A model generated the notes under the pieces. The model was not told where the DNA came from. It saw only the letters and a program-made list of their open reading frames with translations, and searched no databases. The translations under genes and the position numbers were made by a program. This document shows positions 27,298-35,552 of a stretch of 64,000 bases of DNA, piece after piece (within the stretch, counting starts at the first letter, position 1; each line of letters starts with the position of its first letter). The stretch lies in NCBI RefSeq assembly GCF_002258315.1, contig NZ_NOYD01000060.1, forward strand, positions 19,606-83,605. The letters are read 5' to 3'. This stretch comes from Rhodococcus sp. 06-462-5. Its GTDB lineage: Bacteria; Actinomycetota; Actinomycetes; Mycobacteriales; Mycobacteriaceae.

Positions 27298-27605
27298 TCG
27301 ACGTCGACCGGCAGCTCGTGGGCGAAGACGACCTCGCGGGGGCGTTCGCAGTACCGGCGGTAGAAATCTTCGAGTAGTGGCGTCTCCGATTCGAGGAGGT
27401 GCGTGGCGTGCTCGGCGCTTTCCCAGGGGTAGGTCATCGTTACGCGTTGGGGGTCCGATGCGTGCTGGAAGAAGCGCGCGTGGCCCGCCCACCCCGGGTG
27501 GTGGTGTGCGTTGTCGTCGAGGAGTTCGTCCATTTCTTGCAGGACCGAGAGGGCGTTCTCGGCCGCTTCGGCGGTCAGGTGCCAGGTTTCGATGACGGTG
27601 ATCAT
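27294..27605 (-). CDS. ABM-fold small protein
   Basis: 103 residues beginning MITVIETWHLTAEAAENAL and ending VVFAHELPVDVE. The alternating strand-helix pattern and the central HARFFQHASDPQRVTMTYPW fit the dimeric alpha-beta barrel of the antibiotic-biosynthesis-monooxygenase superfamily. Such proteins act as cofactor-free oxygenases or ligand-binding partners. It is coupled to the decarboxylase by ATGA and lies 22 bases after the preceding gene. Function is probably an auxiliary oxidation or isomerisation in the same pathway. Confidence 0.6.
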   Translation of the reverse strand: MITVIETWHLTAEAAENALSVLQEMDELLDDNAHHHPGWAGHARFFQHASDPQRVTMTYPWESAEHATHLLESETPLLEDFYRRYCERPREVVFAHELPVDVE

Positions 27606-27627
27606 GAGAGGGCGAAGCCTTTCTGTT

Positions 27628-28464
27628 TCAGTTGCTCTGACCGGTGCTGTCGAAGTGCTCTTGCAGCAGTGAATCGCCGCCGGGGACGAATCGTTGGCAG
27701 ATGAGTTGGTGGGCGCGCCGGTTCTCGGCCTGGCTCTTCCAGAGCCGTCGTGCGGAATCTGCTGCGACGCCGGGAAGTTCAGCCGTCTTGAGCGTTGTAC
27801 GGACGATCTTGGCGCGGGTGAGCATCACGTCGTGATCCCGGTTGAACACGGCGGAGAACCCGGGTTCGAGCCAGGGCGGTTCCATGGAAGGCCGGACGAA
27901 GTCACGGTAGATCTCCGGTGAGAAATCGGACGCGTACCGCATGCTCTCGGTCGCCCCGGCGTAGAGAGTCCCTAGTTCGGTGAGTTGGTGGGCGAGAGTG
28001 GGCCACTGCTTGTTTGCAAGGCACTCCAGCACTGCCGCGAGCCGGCTGTTCATGGATATGACGAACAGGTGGAACAGGTGGTGGCCCTTCTTCCAGCGTG
28101 TGATCGCTTGTCGTGCAGAGTCGTTCGGAGCCTGCGGGGTGCGATTGTCCGCACTGTGGTCCGTCGGCGCTGCCAATTGGGAAGGATCTCGTTCCCGTGC
28201 GGACACGGCTGCTGCGGCGGAGGCATCGCCGACGACTACGGCCAGGGCGTCGAGTAGGCGGAGTCGTGAGTCGTTGTCCAGAGTGGACTGCGGCAGATCT
28301 GTGGTGATGGCGGTGACGACGGTCAGTGCGCTGACCGCCCACGCGTGCGGGTCGTTGCTGCGGGAGATCCTGAAGTAGGTGTCGTATTCGGCGCTGCGGG
28401 CGACAGGGATGGTGCTATCGGTGGGTAGGACGACTCGATCGATGCTCGTCGGAGATGGGGTCAT
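27628..28464 (-). CDS. Haem-dependent L-tyrosine hydroxylase-like protein (TyrH/LmbB2 type)
   Basis: 278 residues, all-helical in appearance. The N-terminal block EYDTYFRISRSNDPHAWAVS, the His-rich helix KKGHHLFHLFVISMNSR, the block YASDFSPEIYRDFVRPSM and the tail QRFVPGGDSLLQEHF resemble the histidine-ligated haem aromatic oxygenases that hydroxylate L-tyrosine at C3 in anthramycin and lincomycin type pathways. I base this on remembered family patterns, so it is moderate. The decarboxylase and ring-cleaving cupin downstream fit a tyrosine-DOPA-dopamine route. ATG at 28464 has a GGAAGAGG site; its first 50 bases overlap the exporter gene. Confidence 0.55.
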   Translation of the reverse strand: MTPSPTSIDRVVLPTDSTIPVARSAEYDTYFRISRSNDPHAWAVSALTVVTAITTDLPQSTLDNDSRLRLLDALAVVVGDASAAAAVSARERDPSQLAAPTDHSADNRTPQAPNDSARQAITRWKKGHHLFHLFVISMNSRLAAVLECLANKQWPTLAHQLTELGTLYAGATESMRYASDFSPEIYRDFVRPSMEPPWLEPGFSAVFNRDHDVMLTRAKIVRTTLKTAELPGVAADSARRLWKSQAENRRAHQLICQRFVPGGDSLLQEHFDSTGQSN

Positions 28465-29407
28465 GAAGGCCTCTTCCGTGGCTTGAAGTGGAGTCAGGGT
28501 GGTGGGGGTGTCGGGTTGCGGTCCAGACGGCTCCGACGACGACGGCGGCTCCGGCTAGTTGAATCCAGGTGGGTCGCTCGCTGAGGACAACGAATCCGAA
28601 CGCGATAGCCAGCACAGGCTGCAGCAGGAGTAGGGCCGCGACGGTATTAGCCGCCAGCGATCGGGATCCCGAACTGATGAACAGCCAGGCGGCAACCTGT
28701 CCGAGCAAAGCGAGCGCGATCATCCATCCCCACGCGGCCGCGGAGATGTCGAGATCGAGGTCTCCGAGGCCTGCCGAGACAATGCCGGCAGTGACCGTTG
28801 CCGATGCGGTGGCCACACAGATCGGGGTGACCAGATGGCTGGGGCTTCGCTGGGTGGAGCGGCGGTTCAGGAACAGGTAGGCCGCGTACGCGGCACCGGC
28901 GGAGATTCCCAGGATGGACCCGCGGAGCGCGTTGTCGGCTCCTGTTCCGCCGATGAGTCCGCCGGCGAGTGCAACGCCGAGCAGCATGCAAGGCACCGCC
29001 ATGAGGAATCGTCGGGGGATTGCGGTTCGATCGACGACGAGCGCGATCAGCGGCAGCACGACGACCTGGACATTGATAAGGACGGTGGCGATCGAGGCAC
29101 CGACGTCGAGGATGCTCGCGGTCCACATCACGTAGTCCGCTCCGAGGAAGACTCCGGCACCAATGGCCATGGGATACAACCTCGTCGGCATTGCGCCGCG
29201 TCGGTGAAGTTCCCACAGCGCCATCGGAACGAGAGCCGCCAGCGCGATCAGACATCGTAGAAATGCCGCCGTCCCCGAGGTGACATCGGCGAGTTTGACG
29301 AAGGTTGCGGACAGTGACAGCGACGCGGCACCGGCGATGACCAGCGCCGCATTCCCGCCCACCCCCCGATCGGCGGCGTCAGCTCTCGGTATCGCGGTTC
29401 TGGTCAC
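28415..29407 (-). CDS. EamA/DMT-family transporter
   Basis: 330 residues with ten hydrophobic segments arranged as two repeats of five, the EamA pattern of drug/metabolite transporters (RhaT/YdcZ class). Typical pieces are LVIAGAASLSLSATFVKLAD, SGTAAFLRCLIALAALVP, and the second-repeat NTVAALLLLQPVLAIAFGFV plus a final VVVGAVWTATR. The polar C-terminal tail extends about 25 residues. It is the promoter-proximal gene of the aromatic operon and overlaps the next gene by 50 bases. It probably exports the pathway product or imports a precursor. Confidence 0.88.
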   Translation of the reverse strand: MTRTAIPRADAADRGVGGNAALVIAGAASLSLSATFVKLADVTSGTAAFLRCLIALAALVPMALWELHRRGAMPTRLYPMAIGAGVFLGADYVMWTASILDVGASIATVLINVQVVVLPLIALVVDRTAIPRRFLMAVPCMLLGVALAGGLIGGTGADNALRGSILGISAGAAYAAYLFLNRRSTQRSPSHLVTPICVATASATVTAGIVSAGLGDLDLDISAAAWGWMIALALLGQVAAWLFISSGSRSLAANTVAALLLLQPVLAIAFGFVVLSERPTWIQLAGAAVVVGAVWTATRHPHHPDSTSSHGRGLHDPISDEHRSSRPTHR

Positions 29408-29481
29408 CTGGTCAAGGCAACCAGTTACAAACCGATAAGTCTACTAGCCAGTTCTACCGCTGAAACAGTAGTATCACTTAT
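29408..29481. promoter_or_regulatory. Divergent promoter region with probable LysR operator
   Basis: The 74 bases between divergent genes hold an inverted repeat CTGGT-N7-ACCAG at 29408-29424. A longer interrupted one, CTACT...AGTAG, spans 29441-29471. A -10-like TAGTAT at 29469-29474 lies only seven bases before the LysR gene ATG, so that gene is probably transcribed without a leader. Confidence 0.6.
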
Positions 29482-30357
29482 ATGTTGTCGTGGGATCGGA
29501 TGAAAGTTTTCGCCGCAGTAGCCGAACAAGGTTCGGTCACTCGAGCTGCAGAATCTTTACACCTCACCGGACCCGGAGTGTCGCAACACATCCGCAAGTT
29601 GGAGAAGGAAGCCGGCACCACCCTGGTCGAGAGAGAGGGAAGGTCGATACGGCTGACCCCCGCCGGTCGCGCACTGGCGACACGTGCGGCCGCCATGTCC
29701 GCTCTCGCCGAAGCCGCAGAAGACGACCTTGCCTCGATCGACACCGACGTTGCCGGAGCGCTGAGAGTAGGCGCGGTCGCAAGTGCATTACGTCGGCTGG
29801 TGGTCCCAGCTCTGGCAGACCTTGCTCGCACGTATCCACTGCTGCGCCCCGAGGTCGTCGACGGAGAAGGAATCGATTTGCTCGACCGCCTCCAGCACCG
29901 CACCCTCGATCTCGTCGTCTTCGAGTCCTGGGACCATCGGCCGGCGACGGTCCCCGCAGGTATCGACGTCCACACGCTCCACACCGAGGATGTACACCTC
30001 GCGGTACCGATCGAGGACAACCGTGAGATGGCAACCCTCTCCGGCGAAACGGAATCGATCTGGACGGTATGCCCATCAGGGTCGGATGCGCACTCCGCGC
30101 TCGTGCACGCATTGCGCGAAGCTGGAGTCGAACCGACGATCCGCTACGAGGTGTCCGACTACTCGACCCAACTGGCCCTCGTCGAAGCAGGTCTGGCCGT
30201 CGCGCTGGTTCCGGACACCGCGCGAGTCCGAACGGCCAGGGTGCGGTATCTGCCGACCGAGCCGGCCGTGACACGTTCGCTACGTGCGGCGAGCTCGACC
30301 CGAATCCCGGCAGTCGGCGCGCTCCTGAATGCGATGAACGTGATTCTCGCAGGCTGA
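29482..30357 (+). CDS. LysR-family transcriptional regulator
   Basis: 291 residues. The N-terminal winged helix-turn-helix is complete (VFAAVAEQGSVTRAAESLHL, then GVSQHIRKLEKEAG and RLTPAGRALA). The effector domain spans about 90-290 with the usual two lobes (GALRVGAVASALRRLVVPAL, LVEAGLAVALVPDT). It is divergent from the aromatic operon and is its likely activator, sensing a pathway metabolite. The spacing suggests a leaderless mRNA. Confidence 0.93.
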   Translation: MLSWDRMKVFAAVAEQGSVTRAAESLHLTGPGVSQHIRKLEKEAGTTLVEREGRSIRLTPAGRALATRAAAMSALAEAAEDDLASIDTDVAGALRVGAVASALRRLVVPALADLARTYPLLRPEVVDGEGIDLLDRLQHRTLDLVVFESWDHRPATVPAGIDVHTLHTEDVHLAVPIEDNREMATLSGETESIWTVCPSGSDAHSALVHALREAGVEPTIRYEVSDYSTQLALVEAGLAVALVPDTARVRTARVRYLPTEPAVTRSLRAASSTRIPAVGALLNAMNVILAG

Positions 30358-30666
30358 TTCCGCGGCCGATCTCACCCGTAACGCTCGGTTATCAGGACTG
30401 CTCAAAAGGTAACGGGCAGGCACATGACATCTGCGAAACAGGTTGTATGGCAGTGATTGTCAGGGCGCAGGTATGCGCTAGATCCGGGTTCACGGCCACC
30501 GGAGGCGGGGAGATCGAGAATGCTGAACGTCAGCAGGGCGACGGTGGTGGCCGAACACTGTCCGACACGCCCGTGGGATCAAGCTTCGTAGAATTCCCCT
30601 ATTCGGGGAATTCTACGTTCCGTTCAAGACCTCCGCCATCGGTGCCATAATCGTTACGGTGCGGCG
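30358..30666. other. Gene-free stretch with a palindrome
   Basis: About 310 bases between the LysR gene and the next small genes. A plus-strand frame overlaps the LysR gene and runs on to 30650, but it is a shadow frame. The only structure seen is the perfect inverted repeat at 30587-30617. Confidence 0.5.
30587..30617. promoter_or_regulatory. Perfect 13-bp inverted repeat
   Basis: CGTAGAATTCCCC and GGGGAATTCTACG flank the loop TATTC. There is no T-run on either side, so it is either a terminator of the type lacking a U-tract or an operator for the downstream genes. Confidence 0.75.
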
Positions 30667-30735
30667 ATGAACAGCATCACGCCCCATGAAATGACCCCAC
30701 TCAGCCCGATTGCATCGGCAGGTTTGCTCGGATGA
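30667..30735 (+). CDS. Possible 22-codon leader peptide
   Basis: ATG AAC AGC ATC ... CTC GGA TGA encodes 22 residues, and its stop overlaps the start of the 65-residue membrane protein as ATGA. The overlap is the main support. No recognisable sequence. Confidence 0.3.
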   Translation: MNSITPHEMTPLSPIASAGLLG

Positions 30736-30929
30736 GCGGCGACGACGTGCTGAACTTCTGCTCCCTGGTAGTGGCAGTCACTGCCGTTATAGCGATCCGT
30801 TCCTTCACGGAGTTCCGATCCAAGCGGGTCACGATAGCCGTCTTCCTCGCGGTGTTTCTGCTCTTCAGGTTCGGTGTTCCTCGTCTTACGCCGTTCATCG
30901 GATGGCTGCTCGGTTTGTCCGCCGAGTAA
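30732..30929 (+). CDS. Small two-helix membrane protein
   Basis: 65 residues with two hydrophobic segments: VLNFCSLVVAVTAVIAI at about 6-22 and TIAVFLAVFLLFRFGV at about 34-49, joined by a charged RSFTEFRSKR loop. The predicted form is a hairpin in the membrane. The ATG is in an ATGA overlap with a short upstream frame. No family recognised. Confidence 0.5.
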   Translation: MSGDDVLNFCSLVVAVTAVIAIRSFTEFRSKRVTIAVFLAVFLLFRFGVPRLTPFIGWLLGLSAE

Positions 30930-31035
30930 CGGTGGGGGCGGACGTGCAGAGGTGGCCCGCTGGCCGGGAGAGAAAGCAGAGCGATGTCGAGCGGTATCGT
31001 GCATCGAACGATCGATTAAAGGGTGGGTGCGAGTT

Positions 31036-31605
31036 GTGAGCTGCAGCGAACAGGGTTCGTTCGAGGACATCGTGCCGGGGCTTTTCAAGACCTCGAACGG
31101 CACCGCCGCCGACGCCGTGAACGGGTGTCTGGGGTACAAATCGCCCCAGGTCCAGCAAGTGACTGGGGTAACGTACCGCCAGCTCGACTACTGGGCCCGT
31201 ACAGGGCTTGTGTCACCGTCGATCCGCCCTGCATCCGGTTCGGGATCGCAAAGGATGTATGCCTTCTCCGACATCGTGGTGGTCAAAGTGATTCGTCGTC
31301 TCCTCGAGGCCGGAGTGTCTTTGCAGAATGTACGCATTGCGATCGAGTGCCTGCGTGCGCGTGACGCCCAGGGGCTGGCGTCTGTAACTCTGCTCTGCGA
31401 CGGTATTTCGGTGTACGAGTGCACATCTGACGACGAGATAGTGGACTTGCTACACGGTGGTCAGGGCGTGTTCGGCATCGCGATCGGACATACAGTCGCG
31501 GACGTGGCTGCCGATATCCGTGCGCTCCCTGCAGTTTCTGTGGGAAGCGACAAGGTCACCCGAATCGACGAACTGGGATCGCGACGCGACCGCAAGAGCG
31601 CCTGA
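31036..31605 (+). CDS. MerR-family regulator, Rv1828-like
   Basis: 189 residues from a GTG with an AAAGGGTGG site; the frame is open further upstream but with poor sequence. The MerR helix-turn-helix starts at QQVTGVTYRQLDYWARTGLV, followed by the wing and RLLEAGVSLQNVRIAIECLR. The C-terminal half, LCDGISVYECTSDDEIVDLL then GGQGVFGIAIG, matches the mycobacterial Rv1828 type, whose members act without metal cofactors. It lacks the metal cysteines of classical MerR. Being plasmid-like here, it may control the next gene, which starts 13 bases after its stop. Confidence 0.85.
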   Translation: MSCSEQGSFEDIVPGLFKTSNGTAADAVNGCLGYKSPQVQQVTGVTYRQLDYWARTGLVSPSIRPASGSGSQRMYAFSDIVVVKVIRRLLEAGVSLQNVRIAIECLRARDAQGLASVTLLCDGISVYECTSDDEIVDLLHGGQGVFGIAIGHTVADVAADIRALPAVSVGSDKVTRIDELGSRRDRKSA

Positions 31606-31618
31606 AGTCGGCCCCGGG

Positions 31619-32665
31619 ATGAGTACACACTTCAGTGCCAATTACATGGTCCACGCGATGAATGAAGCAGCCTCTGATACCTGGGATCTGATGGAGACGG
31701 GAATTGCAGGCGGCATCGGACCTGGAGAAGAGACGCTCACCGACCTCAACTTGATCAAGCTTCAGCAGCGTATTCCGGCGCTGAGAGTGACGAAATACGC
31801 CAAGGCGGTCGAGGCGGGCAACGGTGCGGATTGGGAGTGGTGGATCGGTTCTTCGGCCGACGAGCGGTGGATCAAGCTTCGTATTCAAGCAAAACGCGCC
31901 AGCCACAAATTCAACCGCTATGAGCAGCTCGGACACTCAGTTAAAGAAGTCAAGCAGTACGAGACCCTGATTTTGAAGAGCAGGCTCGACGGTGCAACTC
32001 CGTTGTATGTCTTCTTCAACGGGTGGCCCGAAGATAGATTTCTCGTAAAGGGCCAGTACATCGATGCGATCGCACGCAACCTCAGGGCGGTGCACGGCGG
32101 GCACGTTCCGTATCCGATGTGGGGCTCGTTGGATTGGGGGTGCGCAGTCTCCGCGGCGCAGAAGGTCAAAGAAATTTATGAGAACCCATCCACATCAGTC
32201 TTCCCGCCAGCTCTCATCCCAGCTGCTACCCGCCGAAACAAGCGCTATATCCCACGGTATCTCGTGCATTCGACCCCTTGGGCGTATCTACTTCACTCCG
32301 GGCCTTCGGGCGCGGCTCCGACTGTGCGGCAGGTGGCCGAGAACCTGCACCACATGGAGGGAAACAGATCGCCGCTCACCGACGATGCCTTCGAAGCAAT
32401 GACTTACCCGATTCCGTCTCGCGAAGCCGAGCAGGCCGCCTACGGCATGTACACGATGAGGAAATTTCTCGACCCCCGCGATGAGGCGCGTTACGCTCAG
32501 CGCCTCGCGAGCGCCGAACAATTCGCTCATGAGATCGGCAGAGACGATCTGGTGGGTCGAATGCTGAACCTGCCCGACGAGACCGAGCGGACAGGGCCGG
32601 GGTATCGCCTGTTGTTGGAGCTCAACCCGGAAAGTTCAGACCTCATGAACCTACGCCTGAGCTAG
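31619..32665 (+). CDS. DUF6615-like protein with PD-(D/E)XK-type signature
   Basis: 348 residues. The N-terminal half contains EETLTDLNLIKLQQR, GADWEWWIGSSADERWIKLR and RIQAKRASH. The pattern D...Q-x-K with a preceding acidic helix is what is seen in restriction-endonuclease-like folds, with D of GADW, Q and K of QAK as candidate active residues. The C-terminal half (VSAAQKVKEIYENPS, PSTPWAYLL-like) is unassigned. The resemblance to DUF6615 proteins is from memory of the family pattern. It is likely co-transcribed with the MerR gene. A nuclease role, perhaps in defence, is inference. Confidence 0.5.
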   Translation: MSTHFSANYMVHAMNEAASDTWDLMETGIAGGIGPGEETLTDLNLIKLQQRIPALRVTKYAKAVEAGNGADWEWWIGSSADERWIKLRIQAKRASHKFNRYEQLGHSVKEVKQYETLILKSRLDGATPLYVFFNGWPEDRFLVKGQYIDAIARNLRAVHGGHVPYPMWGSLDWGCAVSAAQKVKEIYENPSTSVFPPALIPAATRRNKRYIPRYLVHSTPWAYLLHSGPSGAAPTVRQVAENLHHMEGNRSPLTDDAFEAMTYPIPSREAEQAAYGMYTMRKFLDPRDEARYAQRLASAEQFAHEIGRDDLVGRMLNLPDETERTGPGYRLLLELNPESSDLMNLRLS

Positions 32666-32703
32666 CGCCGATCGGCCGACAAGAGGTCGTTTGGTTCTGA
32701 TGC

Positions 32704-32745
32704 AAAAAAAGTAGTCGGAGGCCACCGTGTGGTGTGCCTCCGACT
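32704..32745. terminator. Strong bidirectional terminator
   Basis: AGTCGGAGGC (32713-32722) pairs perfectly with GCCTCCGACT (32736-32745), and CACC/GGTG extend the stem. Seven A bases at 32704-32710 give a U-run on minus-strand transcripts. It ends the CysH-like gene from the right, and it also lies 48 bases after the stop of the plus-strand gene at 32665. Confidence 0.88.
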
Positions 32746-32801
32746 CACCCTGTGCAATCTCAGTGCCAGGAATGCTACACGCGCACAGTCGATATGGCGA
32801 T

Positions 32802-33668
32802 CTACACGAACTCGCGTATTCGCGGGAGCACTGCGGCGATCTCCTCGAACAGGCTCGGCCAACCTCGACGCAGACGAGTGACCCTGCCCGATTCGAGGAA
32901 ATTTCCGTCGAGAATGTGTGAAACCCGCAGATTCGCTGCAGGTGCGCCCAGCGCGGCCAGTTTGGCGTAGACAGGGTTGCTCGGAAGGTCGTGCTGATGC
33001 GAATAGGCGAGCACATCGTCCGCGGACCAGTCCCATACCGGCCCATAGGCCACAGTTCCATCGGTGCGGCGAACCGTCCCCCCGTGGTGTCGACGCTGCT
33101 CCGCTTTGTTGCTGCAGCAGCTCGCGCCTTGGCAGCGCTCGCTGATCTCACGTGCGAGAGCGGAGTAGTACATCGACCACCTGCCGGTTCCTTTCCTGGA
33201 TTCGTCTGCCCGCACGCCCCAGACCTCCCCGTCACCGAACTTGGTGTGCGCAGCCCGGGCAGGCTGCGCAATCAAGGTCTCGAAGCCTCGTGCGGGTACA
33301 TGAGCCGACGGGCTACCGCCGTGGTCCCATTCCCCGGTCCGGGCCATCACTGTCAGCAGCGTTGGTTCAGCGCGAATGATGTGCAGGTCCAGTCCCAGCT
33401 TCGTCGCAATCTGCTCGACGTAGGCGTAGGTCTCGGGGTATTCGAGACCGGAATCGAAAAAGGCTACCGGGACATCTGGGTCCGCCTGGCGGGCGAGATC
33501 GACAGCAACGACGGAATCTTTTCCACCGCTGAATGCGACGTACCCATCGAATTCGTCGAGGTGTTCGGCCACGCGATCGACGATCGTCGAAATGTCATGC
33601 CGCGAGGATCGAAGGGACCGTAGTCGAGTGAGATCGAGGCCGTCGAAATCGTTGCTACGCACCGCCAC
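32802..33668 (-). CDS. cysH: CysH-like PAPS-reductase-family protein of the type IV-B CRISPR locus
   Basis: 288 residues of the adenine nucleotide alpha-hydrolase fold. The PP-loop is at 47-52 (SGGKDS), followed by FFDSGLEYPETYAYVEQIA and the LVR-like WGVRADESRKG. A double cysteine lies in CQGASCCSNK. Residues for sulfate reduction as in assimilatory CysH are not evident. A CysH-like gene is a recognised companion of type IV-B CRISPR-Cas loci, and the csf operon begins 1.9 kb away, divergently. Its role there is unknown. GTG start at 33668; another GTG lies six bases in. Confidence 0.9.
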   Translation of the reverse strand: MAVRSNDFDGLDLTRLRSLRSSRHDISTIVDRVAEHLDEFDGYVAFSGGKDSVVAVDLARQADPDVPVAFFDSGLEYPETYAYVEQIATKLGLDLHIIRAEPTLLTVMARTGEWDHGGSPSAHVPARGFETLIAQPARAAHTKFGDGEVWGVRADESRKGTGRWSMYYSALAREISERCQGASCCSNKAEQRRHHGGTVRRTDGTVAYGPVWDWSADDVLAYSHQHDLPSNPVYAKLAALGAPAANLRVSHILDGNFLESGRVTRLRRGWPSLFEEIAAVLPRIREFV

Positions 33669-33865
33669 AACGATAGTCGGGACACGGACACTTCAGACTG
33701 GACAAAGCAGAAGCTGTACCCGAACAGGCGGAATTACCGGTTGCACAACGGCGGTCCGTGGGGCCGCTCGGCAGCAGTTTTCGGGGTGTTCGAGGTGTCC
33801 GGTGCCGGTGTTATGTTCGCCCGGATATCGTCCGTTGAATGAGCAAGAGGAAGAGGTGGCGACCG

Positions 33866-35488
33866 ATGAGTCCCACAGAGTCCGACCCAGGCAGCGCGTT
33901 GCCCCGGTGGGTGGTCGATCCGTCGGCGGCGAACAATGCGACCGATCAGTCGAACCATTCCGAGCCGGAAGGGGGGTCGGAAGATCGCCACGATGGGCAG
34001 GACGGTGACCTCGTCCAGGACTCGGGCGTAGGCCATCCAGAACCCGCCCGTGAACAGCCTGTAGCCAGCGAATTCGTGCCGAACGACGCACCCAAAGTCG
34101 CAGCCAACAACGCTGATGAAAACGTGTCGAAAAACGTATCCCAAGCCCGGTCCAAAGTCGCATCAGAATTCGCGCAGAGAGACCGGCCCAGCTCCGCACC
34201 CAGCAGCTCCCCCTCGGCGAGCCAGCCCAATTCTGGTGCACATCGACCCACCTCGGAGCCGGCCTCACGGCCGCCGCGCGTCAACGATGGTCAGGCACCA
34301 ATGCCGGACCGGCCCTCGGCCTGGCCAGGGCAGGGCGGCTCCGCACCCGCTGTTGAGCAATGGCACACCAACAAGTCGGTCGACAGTTCAGCACCGACGT
34401 CTCACCCGGAGCCAACAAGCGCCTCCGACTCTCTGGCAGTGACAGCTCATCGCCCCTTCACCTCGCAGCCCGTTCAGTTGGTAGAACCAGTGCCGACAGC
34501 AATTCCGACAGCAAGGCCGACAGCAGCTGTTGCCCCTCCGCGGTCGATCGACGAACTGGAGCTGATCCGCCGTGCGCAACTGCCTCCGAGCAAAGGTTGG
34601 CGACGGTGGCTCTACCGACTCTCGTTCGGTTCAGCCAATCCCGGACAGTCGCCGGCTGAACTCGAGTACGAGCAGCTCCTGCGCCGCGTACGGCAACCGG
34701 TTCGAGGGAACTACAAGATCGCAGTCCTGTCCATGAAGGGCGGGGTCGGAAAAACAACCACGACAACAGGGCTTGGATCGACATTCGCAGCACTGCGGGG
34801 CGAGCGCGTCATTGCCTATGACGCCAACCCAGATTTCGGGACGCTCGCCTACCGCATTCACCGAGACAGTGACCGCACAGTGCGGGACTTGCTCGCGGAC
34901 AAAGAAGTACACAGCTACTCCGACGTACGGAGCTACACCTCGCAAGCGCGAAGCAGGCTCGAAGTTCTTGCAAGCGAGCGTGATCCGTCCGTTTCCGAGG
35001 CATTCAACGAGCACGACTACACCGCCGCACTGCGCATCCTCGAACAGTTCTACAACATCATCTTGACCGATTGCGGCACCGGTCTCATGAACTCGGCCAT
35101 GGCAGGGGTCCTCAAAGAAGCCGACGCATTGGTCCTGGTCTCCTCCGCGGCCAAGGACGGAGCGCGCAGCGCTGGGGCGACCCTCGAATGGCTGTCGCGA
35201 CACGGCTTCGACGACCTGGTCAAACGCACCGTTGTCGTCATCAACGAATCACGGAAGGGCTCGACGGCCCTCGATGTCGAGCAACTCAAGTCCTACTTCG
35301 CAGAACGCACTCGCGCCGTCCAGGTCGTCCCGTACGACGACCACCTTGCCGAAGGCGACACCATCGATCTCGAGTTACTGGGCAAGCCTGCACAACGCGC
35401 GTTCGTCGAGCTGGCTGCTCTCCTCGCCGACGACTTTCCTGCCAACGTCGGCCGGCACGCACCAGCGCCCGGCCCGAGTCCTTGGTGA
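33866..35488 (+). CDS. EspI-like MinD/ParA-type ATPase with disordered N-terminus
   Basis: 540 residues from the ATG preceded by GAGGAAGAGG. Residues 1-215 are low-complexity, rich in Ser, Pro, Ala, Glu. The join is PSKGWRRWLYRLSFG followed by ELEYEQLLRRVRQPVRG, the linker seen in ESX-associated EspI proteins. The ATPase domain has a deviant Walker A (LSMKGGVGKTTTT), the A' motif VIAYDANPDFGTLAYR and Walker B-like NIILTDCGTG. No ESX secretion gene is present in the window. It sits just upstream of csf1, divergent from cysH, so it may belong to the CRISPR locus or to plasmid maintenance. Confidence 0.8.
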   Translation: MSPTESDPGSALPRWVVDPSAANNATDQSNHSEPEGGSEDRHDGQDGDLVQDSGVGHPEPAREQPVASEFVPNDAPKVAANNADENVSKNVSQARSKVASEFAQRDRPSSAPSSSPSASQPNSGAHRPTSEPASRPPRVNDGQAPMPDRPSAWPGQGGSAPAVEQWHTNKSVDSSAPTSHPEPTSASDSLAVTAHRPFTSQPVQLVEPVPTAIPTARPTAAVAPPRSIDELELIRRAQLPPSKGWRRWLYRLSFGSANPGQSPAELEYEQLLRRVRQPVRGNYKIAVLSMKGGVGKTTTTTGLGSTFAALRGERVIAYDANPDFGTLAYRIHRDSDRTVRDLLADKEVHSYSDVRSYTSQARSRLEVLASERDPSVSEAFNEHDYTAALRILEQFYNIILTDCGTGLMNSAMAGVLKEADALVLVSSAAKDGARSAGATLEWLSRHGFDDLVKRTVVVINESRKGSTALDVEQLKSYFAERTRAVQVVPYDDHLAEGDTIDLELLGKPAQRAFVELAALLADDFPANVGRHAPAPGPSPW

Positions 35489-35552
35489 GTTGGACCGTGC
35501 CGGTGAAAGTTGGCCTGTCCGTGGTGTCCGGGCGCGCCGTTAGAGTGCAGAG

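Noticed and set aside
27860..27885. tRNA T-arm-like string GGGTTCGAGCC
   Set aside because: It lies inside a coding gene and no tRNA cloverleaf can be built around it.
30069..30650. 193-codon plus-strand frame over the LysR gene end
   Set aside because: It is a shadow of the LysR gene in another frame, extended by chance into non-coding DNA.
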